Below the pieces are notes generated by a model, which searched no databases, was not told the origin of the DNA, and worked only from the letters and a program-made list of their open reading frames with translations. A DNA stretch of 64,000 nt from Avena insularis (lineage: Eukaryota; Streptophyta; Magnoliopsida; Poales; Poaceae): the NCBI GenBank assembly GCA_023614405.1, contig CM042689.1:303901132-303965131 (forward strand). Direction: 5' to 3'. Each line of letters opens with the position of its first letter. Within the stretch, counting starts at the first letter, position 1. Positions 12,201 to 25,900 of the stretch are shown here, one piece after another. Both the position numbers and the translations under genes were made by a program.

Positions 12201-13452
12201 CGTGGCAGTGGGTCCCGAGTGTCAGCGAGGTGAGGGGGTATGTGCACGAGTGAGAAAAGAACGACAGGGAGAGGGGAGATGCCGGGCAGGCTGTAGTTGG
12301 GCCTGCTGGGCTAGAAGCTGGGTAGGGTTAGATGGGTCAATCAATTTTCATTTTTTTCTGTGTTTCTTTTTCTTTTCGAATTTTTGTTTTTATTTGAAAC
12401 ATTTGATTCAAGTTTCATTTGAATTCAAATTCTTGCCAAACCATTTCAGTAGGTTTAAACTATTTAATATTGTGTTTAAAGGTCCATTTTAGAATATTTC
12501 AAATATTCTCTTATGGTTTAATATTTATTTAATTGAGGCTTTTGTCTTTATTCAAATAAAACTAAATATGGTTTAAACCCATAAATTTTATTCAAATAAT
12601 CATTTATTCTTTTTAAGTTAATTAGATAACCTTTAATCCATTTTGGCAATTTCAATTAATTTTCTCATGATTTAATTAATCATTTATATTAGGAATTTTG
12701 TCTTCATTCAAATAAAATTGAATATGGTTAAAAGCCCATATAATTTTATTTAAATAAACTTTATTACTTTATTTTTATTTGGATTATATTTATTCCATTT
12801 TCTTATGGATTTGGCCAAAATTTAAATTGTCTTTGCAATTATTTCTTATTTAATTTTTGTTTCTTATCTTATAAAATCCAAATCTTTTTATTTATAGTTC
12901 CAAAATTGGTGATTCCAATTTGTATAATTTTATTTAATATTTATTTATATTTTTAAATTAATTTAGGATTACTTTGCTCACAATTTGGTGTTGATTTTTG
13001 TTAAGAGCTTTATTTGTCTTGGAAATTATTTCCTTTTATCTTATTAAATTCATAAGTTTTTATCCATGGCTCCGAATTTAGTGAAACCAATTTCCATGGT
13101 TTTATAATATTTTGTTTATCATTTTTGATCATTTATAAATGTTTGTTGCCAAATTTTCATATGGAACAAATCCATAGTCTTAGAGAGATCTTTGGTTATG
13201 ATTTCTTTCATTGGGGTTTAAGGTTTTGGTTTAATTTTTCCAAGTGTTTTAAATTCAAGATTCTTTCCATTCATGAATGCATTTGACTTGGTAGTATTTG
13301 TTTGTTGTTTTCTTATTCAAATTTTGTTCAAGTAGGGTTTTGAAGTTTCCATTTAGAAGCAAAACGTTTCTTTTCACCCTAAATTTCAATAATTGTTTAT
13401 TTGTTTATTTATTTTTCACATTTCAAAAATTGGAAAATTTTGGGATGTGATA
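9259..13452 (-). repeat. Right LTR (5' LTR in element orientation)
   Basis: A 4,194 bp LTR, starting TGTAGAGGTCCC and ending GATGTGATA on the plus strand (the canonical final CA is mutated to TA). It is collinear with 3523-7599, with scattered substitutions and a few indels. A GC-rich block at about 11340-12330 matches the block in the other LTR. Plus-strand ORFs here (for example 11947-12492) have no coding support. Confidence 0.85.
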
Positions 13453-16400
13453 GGCACTAGCATACATGCACAAGGGTGGTGGATTGCTCCTAGATGGAAA
13501 ACCTAGCTCCTGGGTGTGACCGTCCACGTCGCATGCGATAATACTTAGAGAAGTGTGCTGGACATGTAGGAGGAGACTCCCGCTGCGGGTCAAACGTAGG
13601 TAAACCAGTGGAACCTTGTGCCTATCCCTGGTCTTCCATGTAGATATGACCTAAAAAAACCAAAACCACCAAAAAAGTGCATTGTTCAACCCTCGTACGG
13701 AGAATGCTACAGGGTTAGACCTGCGGGGCCCTTGGATTATGATTTTGCCGGAAAAGGAGCGCCCGCGGACCGGGATGCCATGGGAATATGCGTGTGGCCC
13801 TAGCATACATGCACAAAGGGTGGTGGATTGCTCCTAAATGGAAAACCTATCTCTCGGGTGTGACCGTCCATGTTGCATGCGATAACACTTAGAGAAGTGT
13901 GCCGGACATATAGGAGGAGACATCCACCACGGGTCAAATGTAGATAAATCGGTGAAACCTTGGGCCTATCGTTGGTTTTCCACATATATATGACCTAAAC
14001 AAACATAAACCACCAAAAAGTTCATTGTTCAACCCTCGTACGGAGAATGCTACGCGGGTAGACCTGCGGGGCCCTCGGATTAGGGTTTCATCGGAAAAGG
14101 AGCCCCGAGGGCCGGGATGCCACGGGAACATGTGTGTGGCCCTAGCATACATGCACAAGGTTGGTGGATTTCTCCTAGATGGAAAACCTAGATCCCGGGT
14201 GTGACCGTCTATGTTGCATGCGATAACACTTAGAGAAGTGTGTTGGACATGTAGGAGGAGACTCCCGCTGTGGGTCAAACATAGGTAAACCGGTGGAACC
14301 TTGGGCCTATCTTTGGTTTGCCATGTAGATATGACCTAAAAAAACATAAACCACAAAAAAGTGCATTGTTCAACCCTCGTACGGAGAATGCTACGAGAAT
14401 AGGCCTGTAGGGCCCTCGGATTAGGGTTTCATCAAAAATGGAGCGCCCGAGGGCCGGGATGCCACGGGAACATGCGTGTGGCCCTAGCATACATGCACAA
14501 GGGTGGTGGCTTTCTCCTAGATGGAAAACCTAGCTCCCGGGGTGTGACCGTCCATGTTGCATGCGACAACACTTAGAGAAGTGTGCTGGACATGTAGGAG
14601 TAGACTCCCGCTGTGGGTCAAACATAGGTAAACCGGTGAAACCGTGGGCCTATCCTTCGTGTGCCTTGTATATATGACCTAAAAAAACATAAACCACCAA
14701 AAAAGTGCATTGTTCAACCCTCGTACGGAGAATGCTACGGGAGTAAGCCTGCGGGGCCCTCGAATTAGGGTTTCATCGGAAAAGGAGCGCCCGAGGGCTA
14801 GGATGCCACGGGAACATGCGTGTGGCACAAGCATACATGCACAGGGGTGGTGGCTTGCTCCTAGATGGAAAACCTAGCTCCCGGGTGTGACTGTCCATGT
14901 TGCATGCGATAACACTTAGAGAAGTGTGCAGGACATGTAGGAGGCGACATCCGCCGCGGGTCAAACTTAGGTAAACCGGTGGAACCTTGGGCCTATCCTT
15001 GGTTTTCCATGTATATATGACCTAAAAAAACCTAAACCCCCCAAAAAGTGCATTGGTCAACCCTCGTACGGAGAATGCTACGGGGGTAGACCTGCGGGGC
15101 CCTCAGATTAGGGTTTTGTCAGAAAAGGAGCGCCCGAGGGCCGGGATGCCACGGGAACATGTGTGTGACACTAGCATACATGCACAAGGGTGGTGGGAGT
15201 GTTCCTAGATGGAAAACCTAGCTCCCGGGTGTGACCGTCCATGTTGCATGCGATAACACCTAGAGAAGTGTCCTGAACATGTAGGAGGAGACTCCCGCCG
15301 CGGGTCAAACGTAGGTAAACCGGTGGAACCTTGGTCCTATCCTTGGTTTTCCATGTAGATATGACCTAAACAAACATAAACCACCAAAAAGTGCATTGTT
15401 CAACCCTTGTACGGAAAATGCTATGAGGGTAGACCTACAAGGCTCTCAGATTAGGGTTTTGTTAGAAAAGGAGCGCCATGGGGCCGGGATGCCATGGGAA
15501 CATGCGTGTGGCCCTATCATACATGCACAAGGGTGGTGGATTTCTCCTAGATGGAAAACCTAGCTCCCTGGTGTGACCGTCCATGTTGCATGCGATACCA
15601 CTTAGAGAAGTGTGCTGGACATGTAGGGGGAGACTCCCGCTGCGGGTCAAACGTAGGTAAACCGGTGGAACCTTGGGCCTATACCTGGTCTTCCATGTAG
15701 ATATGACCTAAAGAAACCGAAACCACCAAAAAAGTGCATTGGTCAACCCTCGTACGGAGAATGCTATGGGAGTAGACCTGCGAGGCCCTCGGATTAGGGT
15801 TTCGTCGAAAAAGGAGCGCCCGCGGGCCGGGATGCCACGAGAACATGTGTGTGGCACTAGCATACATGCACAAGGGTGGTGGATTTCTCCTAGATGGAAA
15901 ACCTAGCTCCCGGGTGTGACCTTCCATGTTGCATGCGATAACACTTAGAGAAGTGTGTTGGACGTATAGGAGGAGACACCCACCGCGGGTCAAGCGTAGA
16001 TAAACCGGTGGAACCTGGGGCCTATCCTTGGTTTTCCGTGTATATATGACCTAAACAAACATAAACCACCAAAAAGTGCATTGTTGAACCCTCGTACGGA
16101 GAATGCTACGGGGGTAGACCTGCGGGGCCCTCGGGTTAGGGTTTCGTCGGAAAGGATCGCCCGAGGGCCGGGATGCCAGGAGAACATGCGTGTGGCCCTA
16201 TCATACATGCACAAGGTTAGTGGATTTCTCCTAGATGGAAAACCTAGCTCCCGGGTGTGACCGTCCAAGTTGCATGTGATAACACTTACACAAGTGTGCT
16301 AAACATGTAGGAGGAGACTCCCGCCGCGGGTCAAACATAGGTAAACCGGTGGAACTTTGGGCCTATCCCTGGTCTTCCATGTAGATATGACCTAAACAAA

Positions 16401-18059
16401 CCTAAACCACCAAAACAGTGCATTGGTCAACCCTCGTACGGAGAATGCTATGGGGGTATACCTGCGGGGCCCTCAGATTAGGTTTTCATCGGAAAAGGAG
16501 CGCCCGAGGGCCGGGATGCCATGGAACATGTGTGTGGAACTAGCATAGATGCACACGGGTGGTGGATTGCTCCTAGATGGAAAACCTAGCTCCCGGGTGT
16601 GACCGTCCATGTTGCATGCGATAACACTTAGAGAAGTGTGCTGGACATATACGAGGAGACACCCACCGCGGGTCAAACGTATATAAACCGGTGGAACCTT
16701 GGGCATATCCTTGGTTTTCCATGTATATATGACCTAAACAAACATAAGCCACCAAAAAACTGCATTGGTCAACCCTCGTATGGAGAATGCTACGAGGGTA
16801 GACCTGCGGTGCCCTCGGATTAGGGTTTCATCATAAAAGGAGCGCCTGAGCGCCGGGATGCCACGGGAACATGCGTGTGGCACTAGAATACATGCACAAG
16901 GGTTGTGGATTGCTCCTAGATGGAAAACCTAGCTCCCGGGTGTGACCGTCCATGTTGCATGCGATAACACATAGAGAAGTGTGATGAACATGTAGGAGGA
17001 GCCTCGCGCCGCAGGTCAAACGTAGGTAATCGATGGAACCTTGGGCCTATCCTTGGTTTTCCATGCACATATGACGTAAACAAGCATAAACTACCAAAAA
17101 GTGCATTGTTCAACCCTCGTACGGAGAATGCTACGGGGGTAGACCTGCGGGGCCCTCGGATTAGGGTTTCATCGGAAAAGGAACACAATAGGGCCGGGAT
17201 GCCACGAGAACATGCGTGTGACCCTATCATACATGCACAAGGGTGGTGGATTTCTCCTAGATGTAAAACCTAGCTCTCGGGTGTGACCGTCCACTGTTGC
17301 ATGTGATAACACTTAGAGAAGTGTGCAAGACATGTAGGAGGAGACACCCACCGCGGGTCAAACGTAGGTAAACCGGTGGAACCTTGGGCCTATCCCTGGT
17401 CTTCCATGTAGATATGACCTGACCAAAACTAAACCGCCAAAAAACTACATTGTTCAACCCTCATACAGAGAGTTCTACGGGCGTATACCTATGGGGCCCT
17501 CGGATTTGGGTTTCGTCGAAAAGGAAGCGCCCGAGGGCCGGGATGCCACGGGAACATGCGTGTGGCTCTAGAATATATGCACAAGGCTGGTAGATTGCTC
17601 CTAGATGGAAAACCTAGCTCCCGAGTATGACCGTTGCATGCGATAACACTTAGAGAAGTGTGTGGGACATGTAGGAGGAGACACCCACCACGGGTCAAAC
17701 ATAGATAACCCGGTGGAAACTTGGGCCTATCCTTTGTTTTCCATGTAGATATGACATAAAAAAATATAAACCACCAAAAAAGTGCATTGTTTAACTCTCG
17801 TATGGAGAATGCTACAGGGGTAGACCTGCGGGGCCCTCAGATTAGGGTTTCATCAAAAAAGGAGCGCCTGAGAGCCGGGATGCCACGGGAACATGCGTGT
17901 GGCACTAGCATACATGCATAAGGGTGGTGGATTGCTGCTAGATGGAAAACCTAGCTCCCGCGTGTGACTGTCCATGTTGCATGCGATAACACTTAGAGAA
18001 GTGTGCTGGACATGTATTAGGAGACACCCGCCGCGGGTCAAACTTAGGTAAACCGGTGG

Positions 18060-19330
18060 AACCTTGGGCCTATACTTGGTTTTCCATGTATATATGACCT
18101 AAAAAAACCTAAAGCGCAAAAAAAGTGCATTGTTCAACCCTCGTACGGAGAATGCTATGGGGGTAGACCTGCGGGGAACTCGGATTAGGGTTTCATCAGA
18201 AAAGGAGCGTCCAAGGGCCGGGATTCCACGGGAACATGCATATGGCCCTAGCATACATGCAAAAGGGTGGTGGATTCTTCCTAGATGGAAAACCTAGCTC
18301 CTGGGTGTGACCGTCCATGTTGCATGCGATAAAACTTAGAGAAGTGTGCTGAACATGTAGGAGGAGACTCCCGCCGCGTGTCAAACGTAGGTAAACCGGT
18401 GGAACCTTGGGCCTATCCTTGGTTTTACATGTAGATATGACCTAAACAAGCATAAACCACCAAAAAGTGCATTATTCAACCCTCGTACGGAGAATGCTAT
18501 GGGGGTATATATGAGGGGCCCGGGGATTAGGGTTTCATCGAAAAAGAAGCGCCCGAGGGCCGGGATGCCACGGGAACATGCGTGTGGCCGTAGCTTTAAT
18601 GCACAAGGCGGTCGATTGCTCCTAGATGGAAAACCTAGCTCCCGGGTGTGACCGTCCACGTTTCATGTGATAACACTTAGAGAAGTGTGCTGGACATATA
18701 GGAGGATACACCCACCGCGGGTCAAACGTAGATAAACTGGTGGAACCTTGGGCCTATGCTTGGTTTTCCATGTATATATGACCTAAACAAACCTAAAACA
18801 CCAAAAAAGTGCCTTGGTCAACCCTCGTACTGAGAATGCTATGGGGGTATACCCGCGGGGCCCTCGAATTAGGGTTTCATCGGAAAAGGAGCGCCCGAGG
18901 GCCGGGATGCCACGGGAACATGCGTGTGGGGCTAAAATTAATGCACAAAGGTGGTGGATTGCTCCTAGATGGAAAACCTAGCTCCCGGGTGTGACCGTCC
19001 ATGTTGCATGCGATAACACTAAGAGAAGTGTCCTAAACATGTAGGAGGAGACTCCCGTCGTGGGTCAAACATAGGTAAACCGGTGGAACCTTGGGCCTAT
19101 CATTGGTTTTACATGTAGATATGACCTAAACAAACATAAATCACCAAAAATTGCATTGTTCAACCCTCGTACGAAGAAAGCTATGGGGTAGACCTACAGG
19201 GCCCTCGGATTAGGGTTTCGTCGGATAAGGAGTGCCATAGGGCCGGGATGCCACGGGAACATGCGTGTGGCCCTATCATTAATGCACAAGGGTGGTGGAT
19301 TGCTCCTATATGGAAAACCTAGCTCCCGGG
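18060..19330. repeat. Multi-monomer satellite block, paralogous to 38302-39850
   Basis: This block shares private variants with 38302-39850: TTAATGCAC instead of ATACATGCAC (near 18600 and 18941, matching 38830 and 39171, offset about 20.23 kb), and GGATAAGGAGTG near 19223 matching 39794. The offset grows by about 341 bp between these markers, so the distal block carries one extra monomer. Confidence 0.65.
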
Positions 19331-19339
19331 TGTGACCGT

Positions 19340-21660
19340 CCATGTTGCATGCTATAACACTTAGAGAAGTGTCCTAAACAGGTAGGAGGAGACTCCCGCC
19401 GTGGGCCAAACATAGGTAAACCGGTGGAACCTTGGGCCTATCCTTGGTTTTCCATGTATATATGACCTAATAAAACATAAACCACAAAAAAGTGCATTTT
19501 CAACCCTCGTACGGAGAATGCTATGGGGGTAGACCTGCAGGGCCCTCAGATTAGGGTTTCTTCGGAAAAGGAGCGCCATGGGGCCGGGATGCCACGGGAA
19601 CATGCGTGTGGACCTATTATACATGCACAAGGGTGGTGGATTGCTCCTAGATGGAAAACCTAGCTCCCGGGTGTGACCGGCCACTGTTGCATGCGATAAC
19701 ACTTAGAGAAGTGTGCTGGACATGTAGGAGGAGACTCCCGCCGCGGGTCAAACATAGGTAAACCTGTGGAACCTTGGGCCTATCCCTGGTATTCCATGTA
19801 GATTTGACCTAAACAAACCTAAAGCACCAAAAATGTGCATTGGTCAACCCTCATACGGAGAATGATATGGGGTAACTTACGGGGCTCTCGGATTAGGGTT
19901 TCGTCGGAAATGGAGCGCCTGAGGGCCGGGATGCCACGGGAACATGGGTGTGGCACTAGCATACATGCACAAGGGTGGTGGATTGCTCTTAGATGGAAAA
20001 CCTAGCTCCCGGGTGTGACCGTCCATGTTGCATGCGATAACGCTTAGAGAAGTGTGTTGGACATATAGGAGGAGACACCCACCACGGGTCAAGCGTAGAT
20101 AAACCGGTGGAACCTTGGGCCTATCCTTGGTTTTCCATGTATATATGACCTAAAAAACATAAACCACAAAAAAGTGCATTATTCAACCCTCGTACTGAGA
20201 ATGTTATGGGGGTAGACCTGCGGGGCCCTCGGATTAGGGTTTCGTCAGAAAATGAGCGCCCGAGGGCTGGGATGCCACGAGAACATGCGTGTGGCCCTAG
20301 CATTCATGCACAAGGGTGACGGATTTCTCCTAGATGGAAAACCTAGCTCCCTGGTGTGACCGTCCATGTTGCATGTGATAACACTTACACAAGTGTGCTG
20401 AACATGTAGGAGGAGACTCCCGCCGTGGGTCAAACGTAGGTAAACCGGTGGAACCTTGGGCCTATCCCTGGTCTTCCATGTAGATATGACGTAAACAAAC
20501 CTAAACAACCAAAAGAGTGCATTCGTCAACCCTCGTACGGGGAATGCTATGGGGGTATACCTTCGGGCCCTCGGATTAGGGTTTCATCAGAAAAGGAGCG
20601 CCCGAGGGCCGGGATGCCATGGAAACATGTGTGTGGCACTAGCATACATGCACACGGGTGGTGGATTGCTCCTATATGGAAAACATAGCTCCCAGGTGTG
20701 ACCGTCCATGTTGCATGCGATAACACTTAGAGAAGTGTGCTGGACATATAGGAGGATACACCCACCGCAGGTCAAACATAGATAAATCGGTGGAACCTTG
20801 GGCCTATCCTTGGTTTTCCATGTATATATGACCTAAACAAACATAAGCCACCAAAAAGTGCATTGTTCAACCCTCGTACGGAGAATGATACAGGGGTAGA
20901 CCTACGGGGCCCTCGGATTAGGGTTTCATCATAAAAGGAGCGCCTGAGGGCCGGGATGCCACGGGAACATGCGTGTGGCACTAACATACATGCACAAGGG
21001 TGGTGGATTGCTCCTAGATGGAAAACCTAGCTCCCGGGTGTGACCGTCCATGTTGCATGCGATAACACTTAGAGAAGTGGGCTGAACATGTAGGAGGAGA
21101 CTCGCGCCACAGGTCAAACGTAGGTAAACCGGTGGATCCTTGGGCCTATCCTTGTTTTTCCATGCAGATATGACGTAAACAAGCATAAAGTACCAAAAAG
21201 TGCATTATTCAACCCTCGTGCGGAGAATGCTACGGGGGTAGACCTGCGGGGCCCTTGGATTAGGGTTTCGTCGGAAAAGGAGCACCATAGGTCCGGGATG
21301 CCACGAGAACATGCGTGTGACCCTATCATACATGCACAAGGGTGGTGGATTCCTCCTAGATGGAAAACCTAGCTCCCGAGTGTGACCGTCCACTGTTGCA
21401 TGCGATAATACTTAGAGAAGTGTACTGGACATGTAGGAGGAGACTGCTGCCACGGGTCAAACGTAGGTAAACCGGTGGAACCTTGGGCCTATCCCTGGTC
21501 TTGCATGTAGATATGACCTAAACAAACCTAAACCACCAAAAAACTGCATTGTTCAACCCTCATACAGATAATTCTACGGGGGTATACCTGCGGGGCCCTT
21601 GGATTAGGGTTTCGTCGAAAAGGAAGCGCCCGAGGGCCGGGATGCCACGGGAACATGCGT
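19340..21660. repeat. Multi-monomer satellite block, copy A of a roughly 10-monomer duplication
   Basis: The block is collinear with 24055-26390 at an offset of 4,711-4,714 bp in its later part. Shared private variants include GACCTAATAAAACATAAACC, TACTGAGAATGTTA, AAAATGAGCG, GCATTCATGCAC and CACTTACACAAGTG, in the same order. After subtracting the mini-CACTA (1,296 bp plus 3 bp duplication) the offset is about 3,415 bp, or ten monomers. Confidence 0.78.
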
Positions 21661-21674
21661 GTGGCCCTAGCATA

Positions 21675-22970
21675 CACTAGTAGAAAAAGAGGCTTCGATT
21701 CGATCTAGAGTCTGACACTAGTCCCGATTTATTACAGGTCGGGACTAGTATGAGCACTAGTCCCGGTTTGTACCATTTTTAGTGGCCAGGAGACCGAGAA
21801 AACTCTAGTCCCGGGTCATTTCGGACTTTTAGTCCCGGGCCGTGATACGGTTCGGGACTAAAGGTGTGCAAGCGCGGGCAACACCCTTTAGTCCCGGACC
21901 ATGATACGGCTTGGGATTAAAGGGTTACCCTTTAGTCCCGGGTCGTGATACGGTCCCGGACTAAAGGGGTGCGGCGCGGACAACTTAAAATTGCTATAAC
22001 TTTTGCGTATGATGTCGAAAAAAAATGTACAACCTATCAAAATGTGTGGAATTTTTTTTTGAGTTTGATTTTAACAGCCTTATTTGGATTCCTCACATTT
22101 TTAGATTTTTACAATTATAAATAATGGATTCCTCACATTTTTCTGATTCTTTTACATTTTTAAAATTTGAAAAGGGGAAAAGTTATTTTTTTATTATTTA
22201 GCAAGTTTTTATTCCATATTTTGATTCATCACATTTTTCTAATAATAATGAATATATTATTTGTCGAATTTCGATTTACAGATTTAAAGATATTATTTAT
22301 GCCATATTAAATTAATAATGACAAAAAATGAATAAAATATTATTTTATTTAGTTTTTTACTTTCATTGTATTAAAATATTATTATTACTTATTTATTGTT
22401 GTTTACTAAAATAGTTGTTTGTAGTTTCAATAAATAAAGATGTATGGCATATTGATATGGGCTAATAGGATTGATATGATAGTGTTGACAACAAGGTACA
22501 AAAGGCCTTCTAGCAAGGACATCCAGATAGAACAGAGAAGTTAAGTGTGCTGAGGGTGGAGTAGTGCTAGGATGAGTGACCGAATGGGAAGTTTGACCAC
22601 AAGTGTAATTTGACCTAAGATTAAATATACTTAGTGCTAAAAATGTTTCAAGTGAGAGGATTACGAGTCAAAAAATTAAAAAGTTTAAGAAAAAATCCGA
22701 ATTTTTTTTCGAAAAAAACTAAAAAAAATTCGAAAAAAAATAAAAAAAAATTGAAAAAAAATCTTTAGTCCAGGGCCGTATTACGACCCGAGACTAAAGG
22801 TCCTTCATCCCCCTGCAGCAAAAAAGGTCATGCGTTGGCCCTCTAGTCCCGGGTTGCAACAAACCGGGACTAGAAATAGGGGCCTTTAGTCCTGATTTCG
22901 TAGTCCCGGGTGCAAAACCGGGACTAAAGGCCCTTGCAAACCGGGACTAGAGGCCCTTTTTCTACTAGTG
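21675..22970. mobile_element. Non-autonomous mini-CACTA transposon
   Basis: The element starts CACTAGTAGAAAAAG (21675) and ends CTTTTTCTACTAGTG (22970), perfect 15 bp terminal inverted repeats. The 3 bp target duplication ATA flanks it (21672-21674, 22971-22973) and the satellite monomer resumes exactly. Subterminal repeats CTTTAGTCCCGG and their reverse complement are frequent in the outer 250 bp on each side, some as near-palindromes (21926-21966). The core (21990-22750) is AT-rich with homopolymer A/T runs and no transposase ORF, so it needs transposase in trans. A 5S rRNA-like fragment lies at 22534-22595. Confidence 0.93.
22534..22595 (+). other. 5S rRNA-like fragment (internal promoter region) inside the mini-CACTA
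   Basis: AGAAGTTAAGTGTGCTGAGG followed by GAGTAGTGCTAGGATGAGTG and ACC...TGGGAAGT resembles the 3' half of plant 5S rRNA, covering the A-box, intermediate element and C-box positions in the correct order and spacing. The 5' half of 5S is not recognisable and the 3' end diverges after GGGAAGT, so this is not a functional 5S gene. Confidence 0.7.
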
Positions 22971-25900
22971 ATAGATGCACAAGGCTGGTAGATTGCTCCT
23001 AGATGGAAAACCTAGCTCCCGAGTATGACCGTTGCAGGCGATAACAATTAGAGAAGTGTGTGGGACATGTAGGAGGAGACACCCACCACGGGTCAAACAT
23101 AGATAAACCGGTGGAACCTTGGGCCTATCCTTGGTTTTCCATATAGATATGACCTAAACAAATATAAACCACCAAAAAGTGCATTGTTTAACCCTCGTAT
23201 GGAGAATGCTACAGGGGTAGAACTGCGGGGCCCTCGGATTAGGGTTTCATTAGAAAAGGAGCGCCCGAGAGCCGGGATGCCACGGGAACATGCGTGTGGC
23301 CCTAGCATACATTCACAAGGGTGGTGGATTGCTCCTAGATGGAAAACCTAGCTCCCGGGTGTGACCGTCCATGTTGCATGCGATAACACTTAGAGAAGTG
23401 TGCTGGACATGTAGGAGGAGATACCTGCCGCGGGTCAAACTTAGGTAAACCGGTGGAACCTTGGGCCTATGCTTGGTTTTGCATGTCTATATGACTTAAA
23501 AAACCTAAACCACCAAAAAAGTGCATTGTTCAACCCTCGTACGGAGAATGCTATGGGGGTAGACCTACGGGGCCCTCGGATTAGGGTTTCGTCAGAAAAG
23601 GATCGCCTGAGGTCCGGGATGCCACGGTAACATGCGTGTGGAACTAGCATACATGCAAAAGGGTGGTGGAGTCCTCCTAGATGGAAAACCTAGCTCCCGG
23701 GTGTGACCGTCCATGTTGCATGCGATAACACTTAGATAAGTGTCCTAAACATGTAGGAGGAGACTCCCGCCGCGGGTCAAACATAGGTAAACCGGTGGAA
23801 CCTTGGGCCTATCCTTGGTTTTCCATATAGATATGACCTAAACAAGCGTAAACCACCAAAAAGTGCATTGTTCAACCCTCGTACGGAGAATGCTACGGGG
23901 GTAGACCTGCGGGGCCCTCGGATTAGGGTTTCGTCGGAAAAGGAACACAATAGGGCCGGGATGCCACGAGAACATGTGTATGACACTATCATACATGCAC
24001 AAGGGTGGTGGATTGCTCCTAGATGGAAAACCTAGCTCCCGGGTGTGACCGTCCATGTTGCATGCTATAACACTTAGAGAAGTGTCCTAAACATGTAGGA
24101 GGAGACTCCCGCCGCGGGTCAAACATAGGTAAACCGGTGGAACCTTGGGCCTATCCTTGGTTTTCCATGTAGATATGACCTAATAAAACATAAACCACCA
24201 AAAAGTGCATTGTTCAACCCTCGTACGGAGAATGCTATGGGGGTAGACCTGTAGGGCCCTAAGATTAGGGTTTCTTCGGAAAAGGAGCGCCATGGGGCCG
24301 GGATGCCATGGGAACATGCGTGTGGACCTATCATACATGCACAAGGGTGGTGGATTGCTCCTAGATGGAAAACCTAGCTCCCGGGTGTGACCGGCCACTG
24401 TTGCATGCGATAACACTTAGAGAAGTGTGCTGGACATGTAGGAGGAGACTCCCGCCGCGGGTCAAACGTAGGTAAACATGTGGAACCTTGGGACTATCCC
24501 TGGTCTTCCATGTAGATATGACCTAAACAAACCTAAACCACCAAAAAAGTGCATTGGTCAACCCTCATATGGAGAATGCTATGGAGTAACTTACGGGGCT
24601 CTCGGATTAGGGTTTCATCGGAAATGGAGCGCCCGAGGGCCGCGATGCCACGGGAACATGTGTGTGGCACTAGCATACATGCCCAAGGGTGGCGGATTGC
24701 TCCTGGATGGAAAACCTAGCTCCCGGGTGTGACCGTCCATGTTGCATGCGATAACACTTGGAGAAGTGTGTTGGACATATAGGAGGAGACACCCACCGCG
24801 GGTCAAGCGTAGATAAACCGGTGGAACCTTGGGCCTATCCTTGGTTTTCCATGTATATATGACCTAAAAAACATAAACGACCAAAAAGTGCATTGTTCAA
24901 CCCTCGTACTGAGAATGTTACGGGGGTAGACCTGCGGGGCCCTCGGATTAGGGTTTCGTCAGAAAATGAGCGACCGAGGGCTGGGATGCCACGAGAACAT
25001 GCGTGTGGCCCTAGCATTCATGCACAAGGGTGGTGGATTTCTCCTAGATGGAAAACCTAGCTCCTGGGTGTGACCGTCCATGTTGCATGTGATAACACTT
25101 ACACAAGTGTGCTGAACATGTAGGAGGGGACTCCCGCCGTGGGTCAAACGTAGGTAAACCGGTGGAACCTTGGGCCTATCCCTGGACTTCCATGTAGATA
25201 TGACCTAAACAAACCTAAACAACCAAAAAAGTGCATTGGTCAACCGTCGTACGGGGAATGCTATGGGAGTATACCTTCAGGCCCTCGGATTAGGGTTTCA
25301 TTGGAAAAGGAGCTCCCGAGGGCCGGGATGCCATGGAAATTCGCGTGTGGCACTAGCATACATGCACACGGGTGGTGGATTTCTCCTAGATCGAAAACAT
25401 AACTCCCGGGTGTGACCGTCCATGTTGCATGCGATAACACTTAGAGAAGTGTGCTGGACATATAGGAGGAGACACCCACCGCGGGTCAAACATAGATAAA
25501 CCGGTGGAACCTTAGGCCTATCCTTGGTTTTCCATGTATATAAGACCTAAAAAAACATAAGCCACCAAAAAGTTCATTGTTCAACCCTCGTACGGAGAAT
25601 GCTACAGGGGTAGACCCGCGGGGCCCTCGGATTAGGGTTTCATCATAAAAGGAGCGCCCGAGGGCCGGGATGCCACGGGAACATGCGTGTGGCACTAACA
25701 TACATGCACAAGGGTGGTGGATTGCTCCTAGATGGAAACCTAGATCCCGGGTGTGACCGTCCATGTTGCATGCGATAACACTTAGAGAAGTGTGCTGAAC
25801 ATGTAGGAGCAGACTCGCGCCACAGGTCAAACGTAGGTAAACCGGTGGAACCTTGGGCCTATCCTTGGTTTTCCATGCAGATATGACGTAAACAAGCATA

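Larger units (their letters stand above)
3523..13452 (-). mobile_element. Non-autonomous LTR retrotransposon with about 4.1-kb LTRs (LARD-like, gag remnant only)
   Basis: Two direct repeats, 3523-7599 and 9259-13452, bound the element. It is flanked by the 5 bp target duplication GGCAC (3518-3522 and 13453-13457), and the satellite resumes in register. Orientation is minus: read on that strand the LTR begins TGTCACATCC, the primer-binding site TGGTATTAGAGC (9256 to 9245, tRNA-iMet type) follows the right-hand LTR, and a partly purine-rich stretch precedes the left-hand LTR. The internal region is only about 1.66 kb and holds a damaged gag-like ORF with zinc knuckles; no protease, RT or integrase is present. 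LTRs far longer than the internal region resemble LARD-type elements such as Sukkula, but I cannot assign a family. Confidence 0.85.
13453..21674. repeat. 342-bp tandem satellite, array segment 2
   Basis: About 24 monomers. It begins with the second copy of the GGCAC target duplication and continues the monomer interrupted at 3522. Monomers differ by point changes and short indels; subtypes alternate (TATCCTTGGTTTTCC versus TATCCCTGGTCTTCC; ACTCCCGCCGCGGG versus ACACCCACCGCGGG). The segment is broken at 21674 by a mini-CACTA. Minus-strand ORFs of 60-114 codons recur because 342 is divisible by three. Confidence 0.92.

Noticed and set aside
13934..14278. Minus-strand ORFs of 60-114 codons repeated through the satellite (also 28893-29237 and many others)
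   Set aside because: They recur because the 342 bp monomer is a multiple of three and one frame is mostly open. Starts and stops vary between monomers, indels shift the frame, and the translation matches no family I recognise.
22534..22595. A functional 5S rRNA gene
   Set aside because: Only the internal-promoter half is similar; the 5' half is absent and the 3' end diverges.
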